DNA of 64,000 nucleotides from Pseudohalocynthiibacter aestuariivivens (GTDB lineage: Bacteria; Pseudomonadota; Alphaproteobacteria; Rhodobacterales; Rhodobacteraceae): NCBI RefSeq assembly GCF_011040495.1, contig NZ_CP049037.1, positions 124,001-188,000 of the forward strand, read 5' to 3'. This document shows positions 45,088 to 54,557 of this stretch, piece by piece; the stretch's first letter is position 1, and every line of letters begins with the position of its first letter. The translations under genes and the position numbers were made by a program. A model generated the notes under the pieces. The model saw nothing but the letters and a program-made list of their open reading frames with translations. It was not told where the DNA came from and made no database searches.

Positions 45088-45275
45088 GGCGCGACTGGAC
45101 AGGGACAAATTCCCAGAACACATCCGGGCGCGGCGTGCCCGGCGGGTTCCTGCCGCGTGATGAACCACGCAGCGAGGGGGATAGGTCATTGTTGCCGGTA
45201 AAAACGAGAGGGCGCGGTGCCGCAACGCCGGATAGCGCGTAAAACAAAGATGCTGGATCATGGGGCAGCGATACA
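45088..45275 (+). other. Long structured 5' leader of nrdJ
   Basis: About 190 nt separate the operator from the nrdJ ATG. It holds CCGGGC/GCCCGG (45124-45129, 45137-45142), an overlapping, mutually exclusive GGCGG/CCTGCC pairing, and GCGTG-ATGAAC-CACGC (45155-45170). I do not see the conserved cobalamin-riboswitch blocks. It is a structured leader of unknown function. Confidence 0.45.
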
Positions 45276-48200
45276 ATGAAAATCGAAAGAAAATTCACCA
45301 AGGCAGGCCAAGACGCTTACGCAGAGCTCAACTTCAAGACCACTTCTTCGGAAATCCGCAATCCTGACGGCAAGACCGTCTTCAAGCTCGACAATGTCGA
45401 GGTACCGGCAGGCTGGAGTCAGGTTGCCAGCGATGTGATCGCGCAGAAGTACTTTCGCAAGGCAGGCGTTCCCGCCAAGCTGAAGCGCGTCAAGGAAAAG
45501 GGCGTGCCCGAGTTTCTGTGGCGGTCCGTTCCTGATGGGGACGATGTCGAAAAAGGCGGAGAGACCAGCGCGCGGCAGGTGTTCGACCGTTTGGCAGGGG
45601 CATGGACCTACTGGGGCTGGAAAGGCGGCTATTTCACCACGGAAGCGGACGCACAGGCCTATTTCGACGAAATGCGCGTCATGCTGGCCGAGCAGATGGC
45701 AGCACCGAACAGTCCGCAATGGTTCAACACCGGCCTGCATTGGGCGTACGGAATTGATGGACCGGGGCAGGGGCATTACTACGTCGACTACAAGACCGAG
45801 ACGCTGACGAAATCCACCAGCGCCTATGAGCATCCCCAGCCGCATGCGTGTTTCATCCAGTCGGTCTCTGATGATCTGGTCGGCGATGGTGGCATCATGG
45901 ATCTGTGGGTGCGCGAGGCGCGCCTGTTCAAATATGGCTCTGGCACTGGCACCAACTTCTCCAGCTTGCGGGCGGCGGACGAGCCTCTGTCGGGCGGCGG
46001 CAAGTCGTCGGGGCTGATGGGCTTTCTGAAAATCGGCGACCGGGCTGCCGGTGCGATCAAATCGGGTGGCACCACGCGGCGCGCCGCCAAGATGGTGATC
46101 TGTGACGCCGATCACCCCGATGTGCAGGAATTCATCAACTGGAAGGTCAAGGAAGAGCAGAAGGTCGCCAGCATCGTCGCGGGCAGCAAGATGCACGAAG
46201 AAAAGCTGAACGACATCTTTGGCGCGATCCGCGCATGGGATGGCAGCTCTGAGGATTCGGTTGACCCCAAGAAGAACGAACAACTGAAAAACGCCATTCG
46301 CGGTGCCAAGAAAAGCGCGATCCCCGAGACATATGTCAAGCGCGTGCTGGATTATGCCAAGCAGGGGTATGACAGCATCGAATTCCCGACCTACGACACT
46401 GACTGGGATTCAGAAGCCTACGCATCGGTTTCGGGACAGAACTCGAACAACTCGATCCGCGTTACCGACGCCTTTTTGAAAGCAGTTGAAGAGGATGCCG
46501 ACTGGGCGCTGATCAACCGTACGGATGGCAAAGTGGCACGAACCATCAAGGCGCGCGATCTGTGGGAAGATGTCGGGCACGCCGCATGGGCCTGTGCCGA
46601 TCCGGGCATTCAGTACCACGACACTGTCAACGCATGGCACACCTGCCCTGAGGATGGCGAGATCCGCGGATCAAACCCGTGTTCGGAATACATGTTCCTT
46701 GACGATACGGCCTGTAACCTAGCGTCGATGAACCTGCTGACCTTCTTTAAAGATGGCAAGTTCGACGCCGAAGGTTACATGCATGCATCGCGTCTGTGGA
46801 CCGTGACGCTGGAAATCAGCGTGATGATGGCGCAATTCCCGTCCAAGGAAATCGCACAACGCAGCTATGATTTCCGCACGCTGGGTCTGGGCTATGCCAA
46901 CATTGGCGGGCTGCTGATGAACATGGGGCTGGGCTATGACAGTGACGAGGGCCGCGCACTCTGCGGGGCGCTGACCGCGATTATGACAGGTGTGAGCTAT
47001 GCCACATCCGCCGAAATGGCCGGAGAGCTGGGTCCGTTCGCGGGCTACAAGAAAAACCGCGACCATATGCTGCGTGTCATCCGCAACCACCGCAACGCCG
47101 CCTATGGTGCGACCGAAGGCTACGAGGCGCTGGCCGTCAAACCGGTGCCACTGGACCTGACCAATTGCCCCGACAGCCGTCTGGTCGATCTGGCGATGTC
47201 CAGCTGGGACGAGGCGCTGAAACTGGGTGAAAAGCACGGCTATCGCAACGCCCAAGCGACCGTGATCGCCCCCACCGGGACGATCGGGCTGGTGATGGAT
47301 TGCGACACAACAGGGATCGAGCCGGACTTTGCGCTGGTGAAGTTCAAGAAACTCGCGGGGGGTGGCTACTTTAAGATCATCAACCAATCGGTTCCTGCTG
47401 CTCTGGAAAAGCTGGGCTATGGCAGCGCGCAGATCGAAGAGATCGTTAGCTATGCCGTAGGCCACGCCACCATCGGCAACGCGCCGGGCGTCAACCACAC
47501 TTCGTTGATCGGACATGGCTTTGGCTCGAATGAACTGGCCAAGGTGGATGCGGCCCTGGGGTCGGCATTCGATATCCGGTTCGTGTTCAACCAATGGACG
47601 CTGGGCGAGGAGTTCTGCACCAATGTCTTGGGCATCCCCGCGGCCAAGCTGAATGATCCGACCTTTGATCTGCTGGCATCGCTGGGCTATTCCAAGGCGG
47701 ATATTGATGCGGCCAACGACCATGTTTGCGGCACGATGACGCTGGAAGGGGCGCCGCATCTGAAGGTCGAGCATTACCACATCTTTGACTGCGCCAACCC
47801 CTGCGGCAAGAAGGGCAAGCGGTATCTGGACGTGAACAGCCACATCACCATGATGGCTGCCGCGCAATCGTTCATCTCAGGCGCGATCAGCAAGACGATC
47901 AACATGCCCAATGATGCGACGATCACCGATTGCCAGAAGGCGTACGAGCTGAGCTGGTCGCTGGGTGTCAAAGCTAACGCGCTCTATCGTGATGGCTCGA
48001 AACTGTCTCAGCCGCTGGCGGCTGCGCTGGTCGAGGATGATGACGACGCGGCAGAAGTGTTGGAGAGCGGCACGCCGCAGGAAAAGGCCGCCGTTCTGGC
48101 CGAGAAGATCGTTGAGAAGATCATCGTCAAGGAAATCGTCAAATCGCACCGCGAGAAGATGCCGGAACGCCGCAAGGGTTATACCCAAAAGGCGATCGTC

Positions 48201-48953
48201 GGTGGTCACAAGGTGTATCTGCGCACGGGCGAGTATGAAGATGGCCAACTGGGCGAGATCTTCATCGACATGCACAAGGAAGGTGCCGGTTTCCGCGCGA
48301 TGATGAACAACTTTGCCATCGCCGTCAGCGTGGGCCTGCAATACGGTGTGCCGCTGGAGGAGTTCGTGGACGCGTTCACCTTTACCAAGTTCGAACCGGC
48401 CGGCATGGTGCAGGGCAATGACAGCATCAAGAATGCCACGTCGATCCTCGACTATATCTTCCGTGAACTGGCGGTCAGCTACCTTGACCGGACCGATCTG
48501 GCGCATGTTAAACCCGAAGGCCACAGCTTTGATGATCTGGGCCGGGGCGAAGAAGAAGGCGTCAGCAACATCAGCGAGATGAGCGAAGCAGCTGCCAACA
48601 AGTCATTGGAAGTGCTGAAGCAAATCAGCTCGACCGGCTATCTGCGCAAGCGTCTGCCACAAGAGCTGGTGGTGCTGAATGGCGGTCAGTCGCTGGGTGG
48701 TATTTCGTTTGATGGTCGCGCTGATCCGGTCGCGGTGCTGGAAACGCTGGTGCCTGAGACGGCGGTGACGGCCAGCGTGGCTGCCACGTCGACCACGCTG
48801 ACCTCGGGACGTGTCACCATGGATGCGCGCACCAAGGCCAAGATGCAGGGCTACGAGGGCGAGGCGTGCGGCGATTGCGGAAACTATACGCTGGTCCGCA
48901 ATGGCACCTGCATGAAGTGCAACACCTGCGGCGGGACGTCCGGGTGTAGCTGA
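45276..48953 (+). CDS. nrdJ: Adenosylcobalamin-dependent (class II) ribonucleotide reductase
   Basis: Reduces ribonucleotides to deoxyribonucleotides using adenosylcobalamin to generate the thiyl radical, independent of oxygen. The 1225-residue product is the long NrdJ type. It has [15 protein letters not shown] and a substrate-binding [20 protein letters not shown] with conserved cysteine and asparagine. A central insert (about 870-960) is rich in E, K and D, and a C-terminal zinc-ribbon-like stretch has [21 protein letters not shown]. The C-terminal cysteines probably act in re-reduction or metal binding. The ATG at 45276 is followed by [17 protein letters not shown]. Regulation by NrdR is suggested by two upstream boxes. 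Confidence 0.96.
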   Translation: MKIERKFTKAGQDAYAELNFKTTSSEIRNPDGKTVFKLDNVEVPAGWSQVASDVIAQKYFRKAGVPAKLKRVKEKGVPEFLWRSVPDGDDVEKGGETSARQVFDRLAGAWTYWGWKGGYFTTEADAQAYFDEMRVMLAEQMAAPNSPQWFNTGLHWAYGIDGPGQGHYYVDYKTETLTKSTSAYEHPQPHACFIQSVSDDLVGDGGIMDLWVREARLFKYGSGTGTNFSSLRAADEPLSGGGKSSGLMGFLKIGDRAAGAIKSGGTTRRAAKMVICDADHPDVQEFINWKVKEEQKVASIVAGSKMHEEKLNDIFGAIRAWDGSSEDSVDPKKNEQLKNAIRGAKKSAIPETYVKRVLDYAKQGYDSIEFPTYDTDWDSEAYASVSGQNSNNSIRVTDAFLKAVEEDADWALINRTDGKVARTIKARDLWEDVGHAAWACADPGIQYHDTVNAWHTCPEDGEIRGSNPCSEYMFLDDTACNLASMNLLTFFKDGKFDAEGYMHASRLWTVTLEISVMMAQFPSKEIAQRSYDFRTLGLGYANIGGLLMNMGLGYDSDEGRALCGALTAIMTGVSYATSAEMAGELGPFAGYKKNRDHMLRVIRNHRNAAYGATEGYEALAVKPVPLDLTNCPDSRLVDLAMSSWDEALKLGEKHGYRNAQATVIAPTGTIGLVMDCDTTGIEPDFALVKFKKLAGGGYFKIINQSVPAALEKLGYGSAQIEEIVSYAVGHATIGNAPGVNHTSLIGHGFGSNELAKVDAALGSAFDIRFVFNQWTLGEEFCTNVLGIPAAKLNDPTFDLLASLGYSKADIDAANDHVCGTMTLEGAPHLKVEHYHIFDCANPCGKKGKRYLDVNSHITMMAAAQSFISGAISKTINMPNDATITDCQKAYELSWSLGVKANALYRDGSKLSQPLAAALVEDDDDAAEVLESGTPQEKAAVLAEKIVEKIIVKEIVKSHREKMPERRKGYTQKAIVGGHKVYLRTGEYEDGQLGEIFIDMHKEGAGFRAMMNNFAIAVSVGLQYGVPLEEFVDAFTFTKFEPAGMVQGNDSIKNATSILDYIFRELAVSYLDRTDLAHVKPEGHSFDDLGRGEEEGVSNISEMSEAAANKSLEVLKQISSTGYLRKRLPQELVVLNGGQSLGGISFDGRADPVAVLETLVPETAVTASVAATSTTLTSGRVTMDARTKAKMQGYEGEACGDCGNYTLVRNGTCMKCNTCGGTSGCS

Positions 48954-48961
48954 GGAGATAG

Positions 48962-48988
48962 GGCGCGCCGGTCTTTGGCTGGCGCGCC
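48962..48988. repeat. GGCGCGCC inverted repeat after nrdJ
   Basis: Two self-complementary GGCGCGCC copies (48962-48969 and 48981-48988) can form an 8-bp stem with an 11-nt loop just 9 bp after the nrdJ stop. There is no T tract follow-up; the better terminator lies 170 bp further on. Confidence 0.5.
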
Positions 48989-49161
48989 ACTCAGATCGGG
49001 CAGGGCCCGCAGATTTCTTTGAAATCCGCTACACCCTGCTCGCCGAAATGCGATGGCATTTCGACGTTCAAGAGGCGGGTGCGCTCGCCTTGGACGACGT
49101 TCAGGCCGCAGGCAAAAAACCGAGCGGTGTAAATGAGTGAGCCTGAACGGCGAAACTTGAT

Positions 49162-49188
49162 CGGGGGGCCTGAGCGCCCCCCGTTTTT
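49162..49188 (+). terminator. Rho-independent terminator of nrdJ
   Basis: CGGGGGGC (49162-49169), 6-nt loop, GCCCCCCG (49176-49183), then TTTTT. It is a strong plus-strand terminator about 210 bp after nrdJ. The stretch between them holds a hairpin and a 49-codon minus-strand open frame without a start codon. Confidence 0.88.
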
Positions 49189-49206
49189 CTGTCGACATGT
49201 TCTTTT

Positions 49207-49231
49207 GTGCCGGGCTGAAGCCCGGCCTACG
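49207..49231. repeat. Dispersed hairpin repeat, copy 2
   Basis: Identical over 25 bp to the copy at 35848-35872, with the same 7-bp stem and TGAA loop (49209-49226). It sits 8 bp after the stop codon of the minus-strand FAD/GcvT gene, again just 3' of a minus-strand gene. Confidence 0.75.
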
Positions 49232-49239
49232 GTGCGGTG

Positions 49240-51660
49240 TTAGCTCCGCACCCGGTCCATCCCCGGATCATAGGGGGACATGGGGATCACTTGGGCCGGT
49301 GTCATCCGTCCGATGATGTCAATTTCGACCTGCATGCCGTCTGTCGCCAAGTCCGGTTCCATGAAGGCATAGGCCAGATTCATCCCCGTCCGATGTCCCC
49401 AATCGCCCGACGACACGGTGCCGGCGACACGTCCGTTCAACATGACGGACGCACCGCCATGGGCCGGGGCCTCGGGGGTGTCGACACGCAGGCAGGCCAG
49501 CTTGCGGCGTGGCCCGTCAGTGATGCGCTGTGCTAGCGCCGTCTTGCCAACAAAACCGGGTTTGTTCATTTTCACGAAGCGGTCCAGTCCGGTCTCGAAC
49601 GGGTCGAATTCGGTCAGCAGGTCAGCTTTCCAGTGCAGGTATCCTTTTTCCATCCGCATCGAATCGACGGCGCGCGCACCGAATAGGCGCATGCCGTGAT
49701 CGGCACCCGCTGCGCGCAGGGCGAGGTAGGCGGCATATAGCTGGGTGCTGGGGATGTGAATCTCGTAGGCCAGTTCACCCGAGAAACTGACGCCCATCAC
49801 CACCGCGGGCGCAATGCCGATGAAACAGGTCCGTACGCTGAGCCATGGGAACCCCTCGGCCGACCAGTCTGACCGGCTGACAGCCTGCATCACGGCGCGC
49901 GCGTTTGGTCCTGCCAGTACAAGGATGGTGTGATCATTGGTCAATGAGCGAATCTGCACATCCTCGTCGTCGCGCAGATGCGACTGTAGCCAGTCCATGT
50001 CATGGAATTCCGCCGCTGCCGCAGAGCCGTACCAGACGCGGCCATCGGGCAGATTGGCGATGGTCGCTTCGGCCTTGACCATGCCGTGATGGTTCAGCAG
50101 ATACCCCAGCCCGACGCGTCCGGGTTTGCGTGACACGTGCCCGCAGATCATCCGGTCGAGGAACTCATGTACTCCTCTGCCGGTCAGTTCATACCGGTTG
50201 AACCCGTTCACCTCGCACAGGCCGACGGCGGTTTGCACCGCCGCGACCTCTGCCGCGACCACGTCGAACACTTGGTTGAACTTGAAGCTGTGGGTTTCGT
50301 GAAAATCAGGGCTGGGCTTAAAGTAATCCGCGCGTTCCCAGCCGTTTACGACGGTAAACTCAGCGCCTTCAGCCGCGAGGATCGGGGTCAGGGGCGTTGT
50401 TTTGGCAGGTCGGCCAGCGGGGCGGTGCTCGTGCGGGAAATGGAAACGGAACTCGTTCTGGTAATCCTCGATTGCCTTGAGCGCGGTCAGTTCAACATTG
50501 CTGTGTCCTGTGAAACGGCGCGGATCGATGCACCACGTGTCATAGCATGCCTCGCCATGCACGATCTGTTGCGCCAGCATCCAGCCGTGCCCGCCACCTT
50601 CGCCAAGACCGGCGCGCAAGCCTATGATACAGAACGCGTTTCTCTTTCCGGGAATCGGACCGACCAGCGGTGCGCCGTCGATGGTGTAGGTGATCGGGCC
50701 GTTGACGACGGTGTGGATACCCACCTCCATCAGGGCGGGCATACGGGCAAACGCGCCCTCCAGCACGTCAGTCACCCGGTCCAGATCATCCGGGCAGAGC
50801 GCATTGACGAAGTTCGGGTCAATCCCGTCCATGCCCCATGTCTTGCAATCCTGTTCGTAGAATCCGACCAGCAAGCCATTTTTCTCTTGGCGGCAGTAAT
50901 AATCGCTGATCGGGCAGCGGATCAGCGGCATGCGGTGGCCCGCGTCGATGATCGCCTGAATAGGCTCGGTCAGGAAATATTGGTGTTCCATCGACGTGAC
51001 GGGGTGGTGGACGCCCATCATCGCGCCGACCTCGTTCACACGGTAGCCACAGGCGTTAACCACCACTTCGCAATCAATATCGCCATGTTCGGTATGAACC
51101 GTCCAACTGTCATCGCGGTGCTGGGTCAGCCCGGTGACCGGCGTGTTGCGATACACCTCGGCTCCTGCCAGACGTGCGCGCCGCGCCAAGGCCTGACAGA
51201 GTTGCGCCGGGTCGATGTCGCCGTCCTGTGCGTCCCACAGCCCGCCGACCAAATTCTCGGTGGAAATCAGCGGGTGACGACGGGCGCATTCCGCCGCGTC
51301 GATCACTTCGAATTCTACGCCCATGCCGCGTGCCATCGACGAGAAGTGCCGGTAGCCCTCCATCTGTGCCTCGGTACTGGCCAATCGGATGCCGCCATCA
51401 CCGTGGTGATAGTTGATCGGGTACTCGGGATCGTCTGCCAGTTCTTTATAAAGGTTGATGGAATGGGTTTTTAGCCCGACCATCGTCTGGTTCATGCCAA
51501 AATTCGTGACCTGCGCCGCCGAATGCCAGGTTGTGCCCGAAGTCAGTTCGTTCCTCTCGACCAGAACCACATCGGTCCAGCCCTCCTGAGTCAGATGATA
51601 AAGGGTCGAGCAGCCTGCGATGCCGCCGCCAATGACAACGGCCCGTGTTTGCGATTTCAT
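49240..51660 (-). CDS. FAD-dependent demethylating dehydrogenase with GcvT domain (dimethylglycine dehydrogenase-like)
   Basis: An 806-residue two-part flavoprotein. The N-terminal half is a DAO-type FAD domain: Rossmann VVIGGGIAGCSTLYHL, and SGTTWHSAAQ with the histidine that covalently holds FAD in dimethylglycine/sarcosine dehydrogenases. The C-terminal half (from about 420) is a GcvT-like folate-binding aminomethyltransferase fold (YELTGRGVHEFLDRMICG, FSGELAYEIHIPS, GYLHWKADLLTEFDPFETGL). Such enzymes oxidise N-methyl groups and pass formaldehyde to tetrahydrofolate. The substrate could be dimethylglycine, sarcosine or a related N-methyl compound. The ATG at 51660 has GGAGAG upstream. It is divergent from an MttB-family methyltransferase gene, reinforcing a methylated-amine role. 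Confidence 0.85.
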   Translation of the reverse strand: MKSQTRAVVIGGGIAGCSTLYHLTQEGWTDVVLVERNELTSGTTWHSAAQVTNFGMNQTMVGLKTHSINLYKELADDPEYPINYHHGDGGIRLASTEAQMEGYRHFSSMARGMGVEFEVIDAAECARRHPLISTENLVGGLWDAQDGDIDPAQLCQALARRARLAGAEVYRNTPVTGLTQHRDDSWTVHTEHGDIDCEVVVNACGYRVNEVGAMMGVHHPVTSMEHQYFLTEPIQAIIDAGHRMPLIRCPISDYYCRQEKNGLLVGFYEQDCKTWGMDGIDPNFVNALCPDDLDRVTDVLEGAFARMPALMEVGIHTVVNGPITYTIDGAPLVGPIPGKRNAFCIIGLRAGLGEGGGHGWMLAQQIVHGEACYDTWCIDPRRFTGHSNVELTALKAIEDYQNEFRFHFPHEHRPAGRPAKTTPLTPILAAEGAEFTVVNGWERADYFKPSPDFHETHSFKFNQVFDVVAAEVAAVQTAVGLCEVNGFNRYELTGRGVHEFLDRMICGHVSRKPGRVGLGYLLNHHGMVKAEATIANLPDGRVWYGSAAAAEFHDMDWLQSHLRDDEDVQIRSLTNDHTILVLAGPNARAVMQAVSRSDWSAEGFPWLSVRTCFIGIAPAVVMGVSFSGELAYEIHIPSTQLYAAYLALRAAGADHGMRLFGARAVDSMRMEKGYLHWKADLLTEFDPFETGLDRFVKMNKPGFVGKTALAQRITDGPRRKLACLRVDTPEAPAHGGASVMLNGRVAGTVSSGDWGHRTGMNLAYAFMEPDLATDGMQVEIDIIGRMTPAQVIPMSPYDPGMDRVRS

Positions 51661-51739
51661 GGGACTCTCCAGGTCGGAAATACACGATATCCTGCCAATG
51701 ACAGCAATGTCGGGGGTCACGTCAATCATTGCCGCACTA

Positions 51740-51786
51740 TTTCGAAAATTTCGTAACTTCTATCGCACAAAATGCGCTGGTATATG
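51740..51786 (+). promoter_or_regulatory. Candidate activator site and promoter for the MttB-family gene
   Basis: A near-perfect 17-bp palindrome (51740-51756; core CGAAAATTTCG, outer TT/AA) lies directly upstream of a weak -35 (TTCTAT, 51758-51763), 17-bp spacer and TATATG (51781-51786). Centred near -45, this is where a LysR activator that contacts polymerase would bind. The neighbouring LysR gene (53388-54374) is the obvious candidate. The binding is inferred. Confidence 0.5.
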
Positions 51787-51874
51787 TTAACGCTTGCTGC
51801 AAGAGGGTGCGATCGTTTCCATAGCGACAAGCACATCGGGGCCGTTCATGGCCCTCAACGGGAGCGTCCCCAAA

Positions 51875-53401
51875 ATGACTGATGACACCCTCACCGCACC
51901 GCGCAGGTCAGGCCGCCGTGCCCGGCTGGCCCAGCGGGCCGCTCCACCTGTGGTCAATCCCGCGCCGCCGGGGCAATTGGGCGGGGCGTACAAACCCCTG
52001 ACCGACCCCGAACTATCAGCGATTTACGCCACAGCGCTGCGTTTGCTGAAACATCTGGGAATGGGAGAAGTCCCGGATCGTCTGGCCGCCATGCTGCTGG
52101 CTGCGGGCGCGCGGCAGATGCCCGGTGCGCGTATTTCGATCCCGCCCGCACTGGTGGGCGATGCGATTGCAGCCGCACCCAGAACATTCACCCTGCATGG
52201 CCGCGATCCCGCGCGGTCGATCACTGTGGGGGCGCGCGCTGTGCATTTCGGCACGGGTGGTGCGGCGGTGCAGGCGCTGGATCTGGAAACGCAACGCTAC
52301 CGCGCCTCTACCTTGCGAGATTTGCATGATTTTACCCGGTTGCAGGACACGCTGACCAACATCAGCTGGTTCACGCGATGCTGTATCGCGACGGATGTAC
52401 CGGATGAATACGCGCTGGATGTAAACACCGCCTATGCGTTGATGAAGAACACGACAAAGCCTGTCGCCACGGCCTTTACTCTGGCGGAAAACGTGGCCCC
52501 GATTGTCGAGATGTTCGATATCGCGGCGGGTGGTAAAGGCGAATTCGCCAAACGCCCCTTCGTCAAGGCGCATATCAGTCCGGTTATCTCTCCGATGCGT
52601 TATGGCGAGGATGCGGTCGATGTGGTGTTCGAATGTATCGCGCATAACATTCCGATTTCGTGCATCACGGCGGCACAGGCCGGGGCCACGGCACCCGCGA
52701 CATTGGCCGGGTTCCTGGCGCAGTCATTGGCCGAAACATTGGCCAGTCTGGTCATGGTGCATGCCATCAGGCCGGGATATCCGATGGTGTTTTCCAATTG
52801 GCCGCTGGTGATCGACCTGCGCACCGGTGCCTTTGCCGGGGGTGGCGGCGAAATTGCCGTGCTCAATGCCGCCTCGGCACAACTCAGCAATTGGCTGGGG
52901 CTGGTGTCCGGCGTGGCCTGTTCGATGACCGATGCCAAGGCGATTGACGCGCAATATGGTGCGGAAAAGGGGATTACCTCACTGGCGGCCGCGCTGGCAG
53001 GGGGCAACCTGATTTACGAAAGCTCTGGTATGACGGCGTCGCTGCTGGGGGCCAGCTTTGAGGGGTTCATTCTGGACAATGAGATGCATTCAGCCACCTA
53101 CCGCGCCTTGCGTGGCATAGAGGTAAGTGACGAGAACCTCGGATACGAGGCGATCTGCGCTGCGGTACTGGGTGAGGGGCATTTTCTGGGAGGAGCGCAG
53201 ACATTGCAGGCGATGGAGCGCGATTACGTCTACCCCGCGCTGGCCGATCGCGAAAATCCGCGCACATGGGCGGATAACGGTGCCTCCGATGCCTGGGGCC
53301 GGGCACGGATGCGCGCCCAAGAGATACTGGCCAAGCATCACCCGACCTATCTCAGCCCTGAGCAGGACGCAGCGATCCGCAAGGCATTTACGATCCTTTA
53401 G
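51875..53401 (+). CDS. MttB-family (trimethylamine methyltransferase-like) protein, non-pyrrolysine
   Basis: A TIM-barrel methyltransferase of about 508 residues. It reads through without any in-frame TAG, so it belongs to the non-pyrrolysine MttB homologues, which in characterised cases (for example MtgB) demethylate glycine betaine or carnitine-type quaternary amines to a corrinoid protein. Typical stretches are LTNISWFTRCCIATDVPDEY (partly quoted), FVKAHISPVISPMRYGEDAV and FAGGGGEIAVLNAASAQLSNW. The N-terminal about 30 residues are basic and low-complexity. I chose the ATG at 51875 (GGGAG about 9 nt upstream). No corrinoid protein gene is adjacent, which is unusual. Its 3' end overlaps the convergent LysR gene by 14 bp. 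Confidence 0.82.
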   Translation: MTDDTLTAPRRSGRRARLAQRAAPPVVNPAPPGQLGGAYKPLTDPELSAIYATALRLLKHLGMGEVPDRLAAMLLAAGARQMPGARISIPPALVGDAIAAAPRTFTLHGRDPARSITVGARAVHFGTGGAAVQALDLETQRYRASTLRDLHDFTRLQDTLTNISWFTRCCIATDVPDEYALDVNTAYALMKNTTKPVATAFTLAENVAPIVEMFDIAAGGKGEFAKRPFVKAHISPVISPMRYGEDAVDVVFECIAHNIPISCITAAQAGATAPATLAGFLAQSLAETLASLVMVHAIRPGYPMVFSNWPLVIDLRTGAFAGGGGEIAVLNAASAQLSNWLGLVSGVACSMTDAKAIDAQYGAEKGITSLAAALAGGNLIYESSGMTASLLGASFEGFILDNEMHSATYRALRGIEVSDENLGYEAICAAVLGEGHFLGGAQTLQAMERDYVYPALADRENPRTWADNGASDAWGRARMRAQEILAKHHPTYLSPEQDAAIRKAFTIL

Positions 53402-54374
53402 GGGTGTCACCGTCTGTGGATAGTGCAAACAGCCCTTGCAACCACGGCATCCGCTCGACCGCCGGATCGACGGCGCGAGCCTGAACCAGACGCCGCAACG
53501 TACCGGCCACAGTGTCGGTGACGGCATCGCTATGCACATCGCTGGTGAAAACCGAAATGTAGCGGGCAAACCCCTTACCGGGAAACGGGATCAGCGTGAT
53601 CTGACGATGGAAACGCCGGGCGCGCATGTAGTTCAGCGGCGTCGTGATTGCCCAGCCGCTGCCTTCGGCGACCAACCCCATCATTGACTGGTTACTCTCG
53701 AACTGAAACTGGTTGGGCAGATCGCTGCGCAGCCGTCGCAACTGGGCCTCGATCTGTGCGCCGATGATCAGGCTTTTGGCATAGCGCAACAGTGGCAGAG
53801 GGCAGCGCCCGGCCAGATAATCCTCTGGTGCGATCTGTTGTGTTGCTGGTACGGCCAGTACGAACGGATCGCGCAGAAGCGGATGCTCGAGCAGGTCCGG
53901 TTGATCAAACTGCGGGCGGGTGGCAACGCCGATATCAACCTCGCGATTGCGCAGCAGGCCCAGAATCTCGTGACTGGGCCGGGTCAAGTGGCGAAACTCA
54001 CAGTTGGGCATTGCCCCGGTCAGGATGCGCGCCAATTCAGGCGCGATTTCGCTGTCGAAATCCTCGATCAGGGCCAGTGCCAAGGCGCGCGTTTCGGGTA
54101 GGCTGCCAGATCGCGCCTCAGTCTCGGCCTTGCGCAACAGCAACAATGCGTCGTCCACGGACCGCAAAAAGAGAGCGCCGGCAGGGGTAACGTTCATCGG
54201 ACGACGGCGATGATCCAGCAGGCTGACACCCAATGCGGTTTCCAACGCGCGAATGTGATGCGAAACAGTGCTGACCGACAGGCCGGTTTCCTCAGCCACA
54301 GTCTGAACCGACCCGCTGCGTGCGGCGAGCTGGAAAACCTCCAACCATTTCAAACTGAGCGAGGAACGTTTCAT
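53388..54374 (-). CDS. LysR-family transcriptional regulator of the C1 locus
   Basis: A 328-residue LTTR. The HTH covers residues 5-65 (LKWLEVFQLAARSGSVQTVA, LSVSTVSHHIRALETALG), and the effector domain starts near 95 (LALALIEDFDSEIAPEL). It is convergent with the MttB-family gene with a 14-bp overlap and lies upstream of the methyltetrahydrofolate methyltransferase gene in the other direction. It probably controls the methyl-transfer genes, with the 51740-51756 palindrome as a candidate site. The effector could be a methylated amine. Confidence 0.85.
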   Translation of the reverse strand: MKRSSLSLKWLEVFQLAARSGSVQTVAEETGLSVSTVSHHIRALETALGVSLLDHRRRPMNVTPAGALFLRSVDDALLLLRKAETEARSGSLPETRALALALIEDFDSEIAPELARILTGAMPNCEFRHLTRPSHEILGLLRNREVDIGVATRPQFDQPDLLEHPLLRDPFVLAVPATQQIAPEDYLAGRCPLPLLRYAKSLIIGAQIEAQLRRLRSDLPNQFQFESNQSMMGLVAEGSGWAITTPLNYMRARRFHRQITLIPFPGKGFARYISVFTSDVHSDAVTDTVAGTLRRLVQARAVDPAVERMPWLQGLFALSTDGDTPKGS

Positions 54375-54502
54375 ACCCTGATCCTGCCCGAAAATGCGGG
54401 CTGTGCAACTCTGCGTGCAGGCTTGCTATAAAATCCGAACAACGATTTCTTCTTGCCCGAAATATCCCGGGGTCTGGGGCAGCGCCCCAGTCTGCCATCC
54501 CC

Positions 54503-54528
54503 AAAAGAAAAACCCCGTTGAAACGGGG
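54503..54528 (-). terminator. Rho-independent terminator after the methyltetrahydrofolate methyltransferase gene
   Basis: On the minus strand CCCCGTT, GA-type loop, AACGGGG (54513-54528) is followed by a T-rich tract (plus-strand A run at 54503-54512, with one G). It closes the 57.5-54.5 kb minus-strand group. Confidence 0.8.
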
Positions 54529-54557
54529 CCTTTCTGTGTTGTGCGGCGGTGTCTGGT

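Noticed and set aside
45033..45242. 69-codon plus-strand frame in the nrdJ leader
   Set aside because: It begins between the promoter elements and covers the NrdR-like boxes; the translation is Arg/Gly-rich noise.
45088..45275. Cobalamin riboswitch upstream of nrdJ
   Set aside because: I looked for the conserved GCCACTG and the other invariant blocks and did not see them. A covariance search is needed, so no riboswitch is claimed.
51875..53401. Pyrrolysine in the MttB-family protein
   Set aside because: There is no in-frame TAG in the gene, so it belongs to the non-pyrrolysine group.
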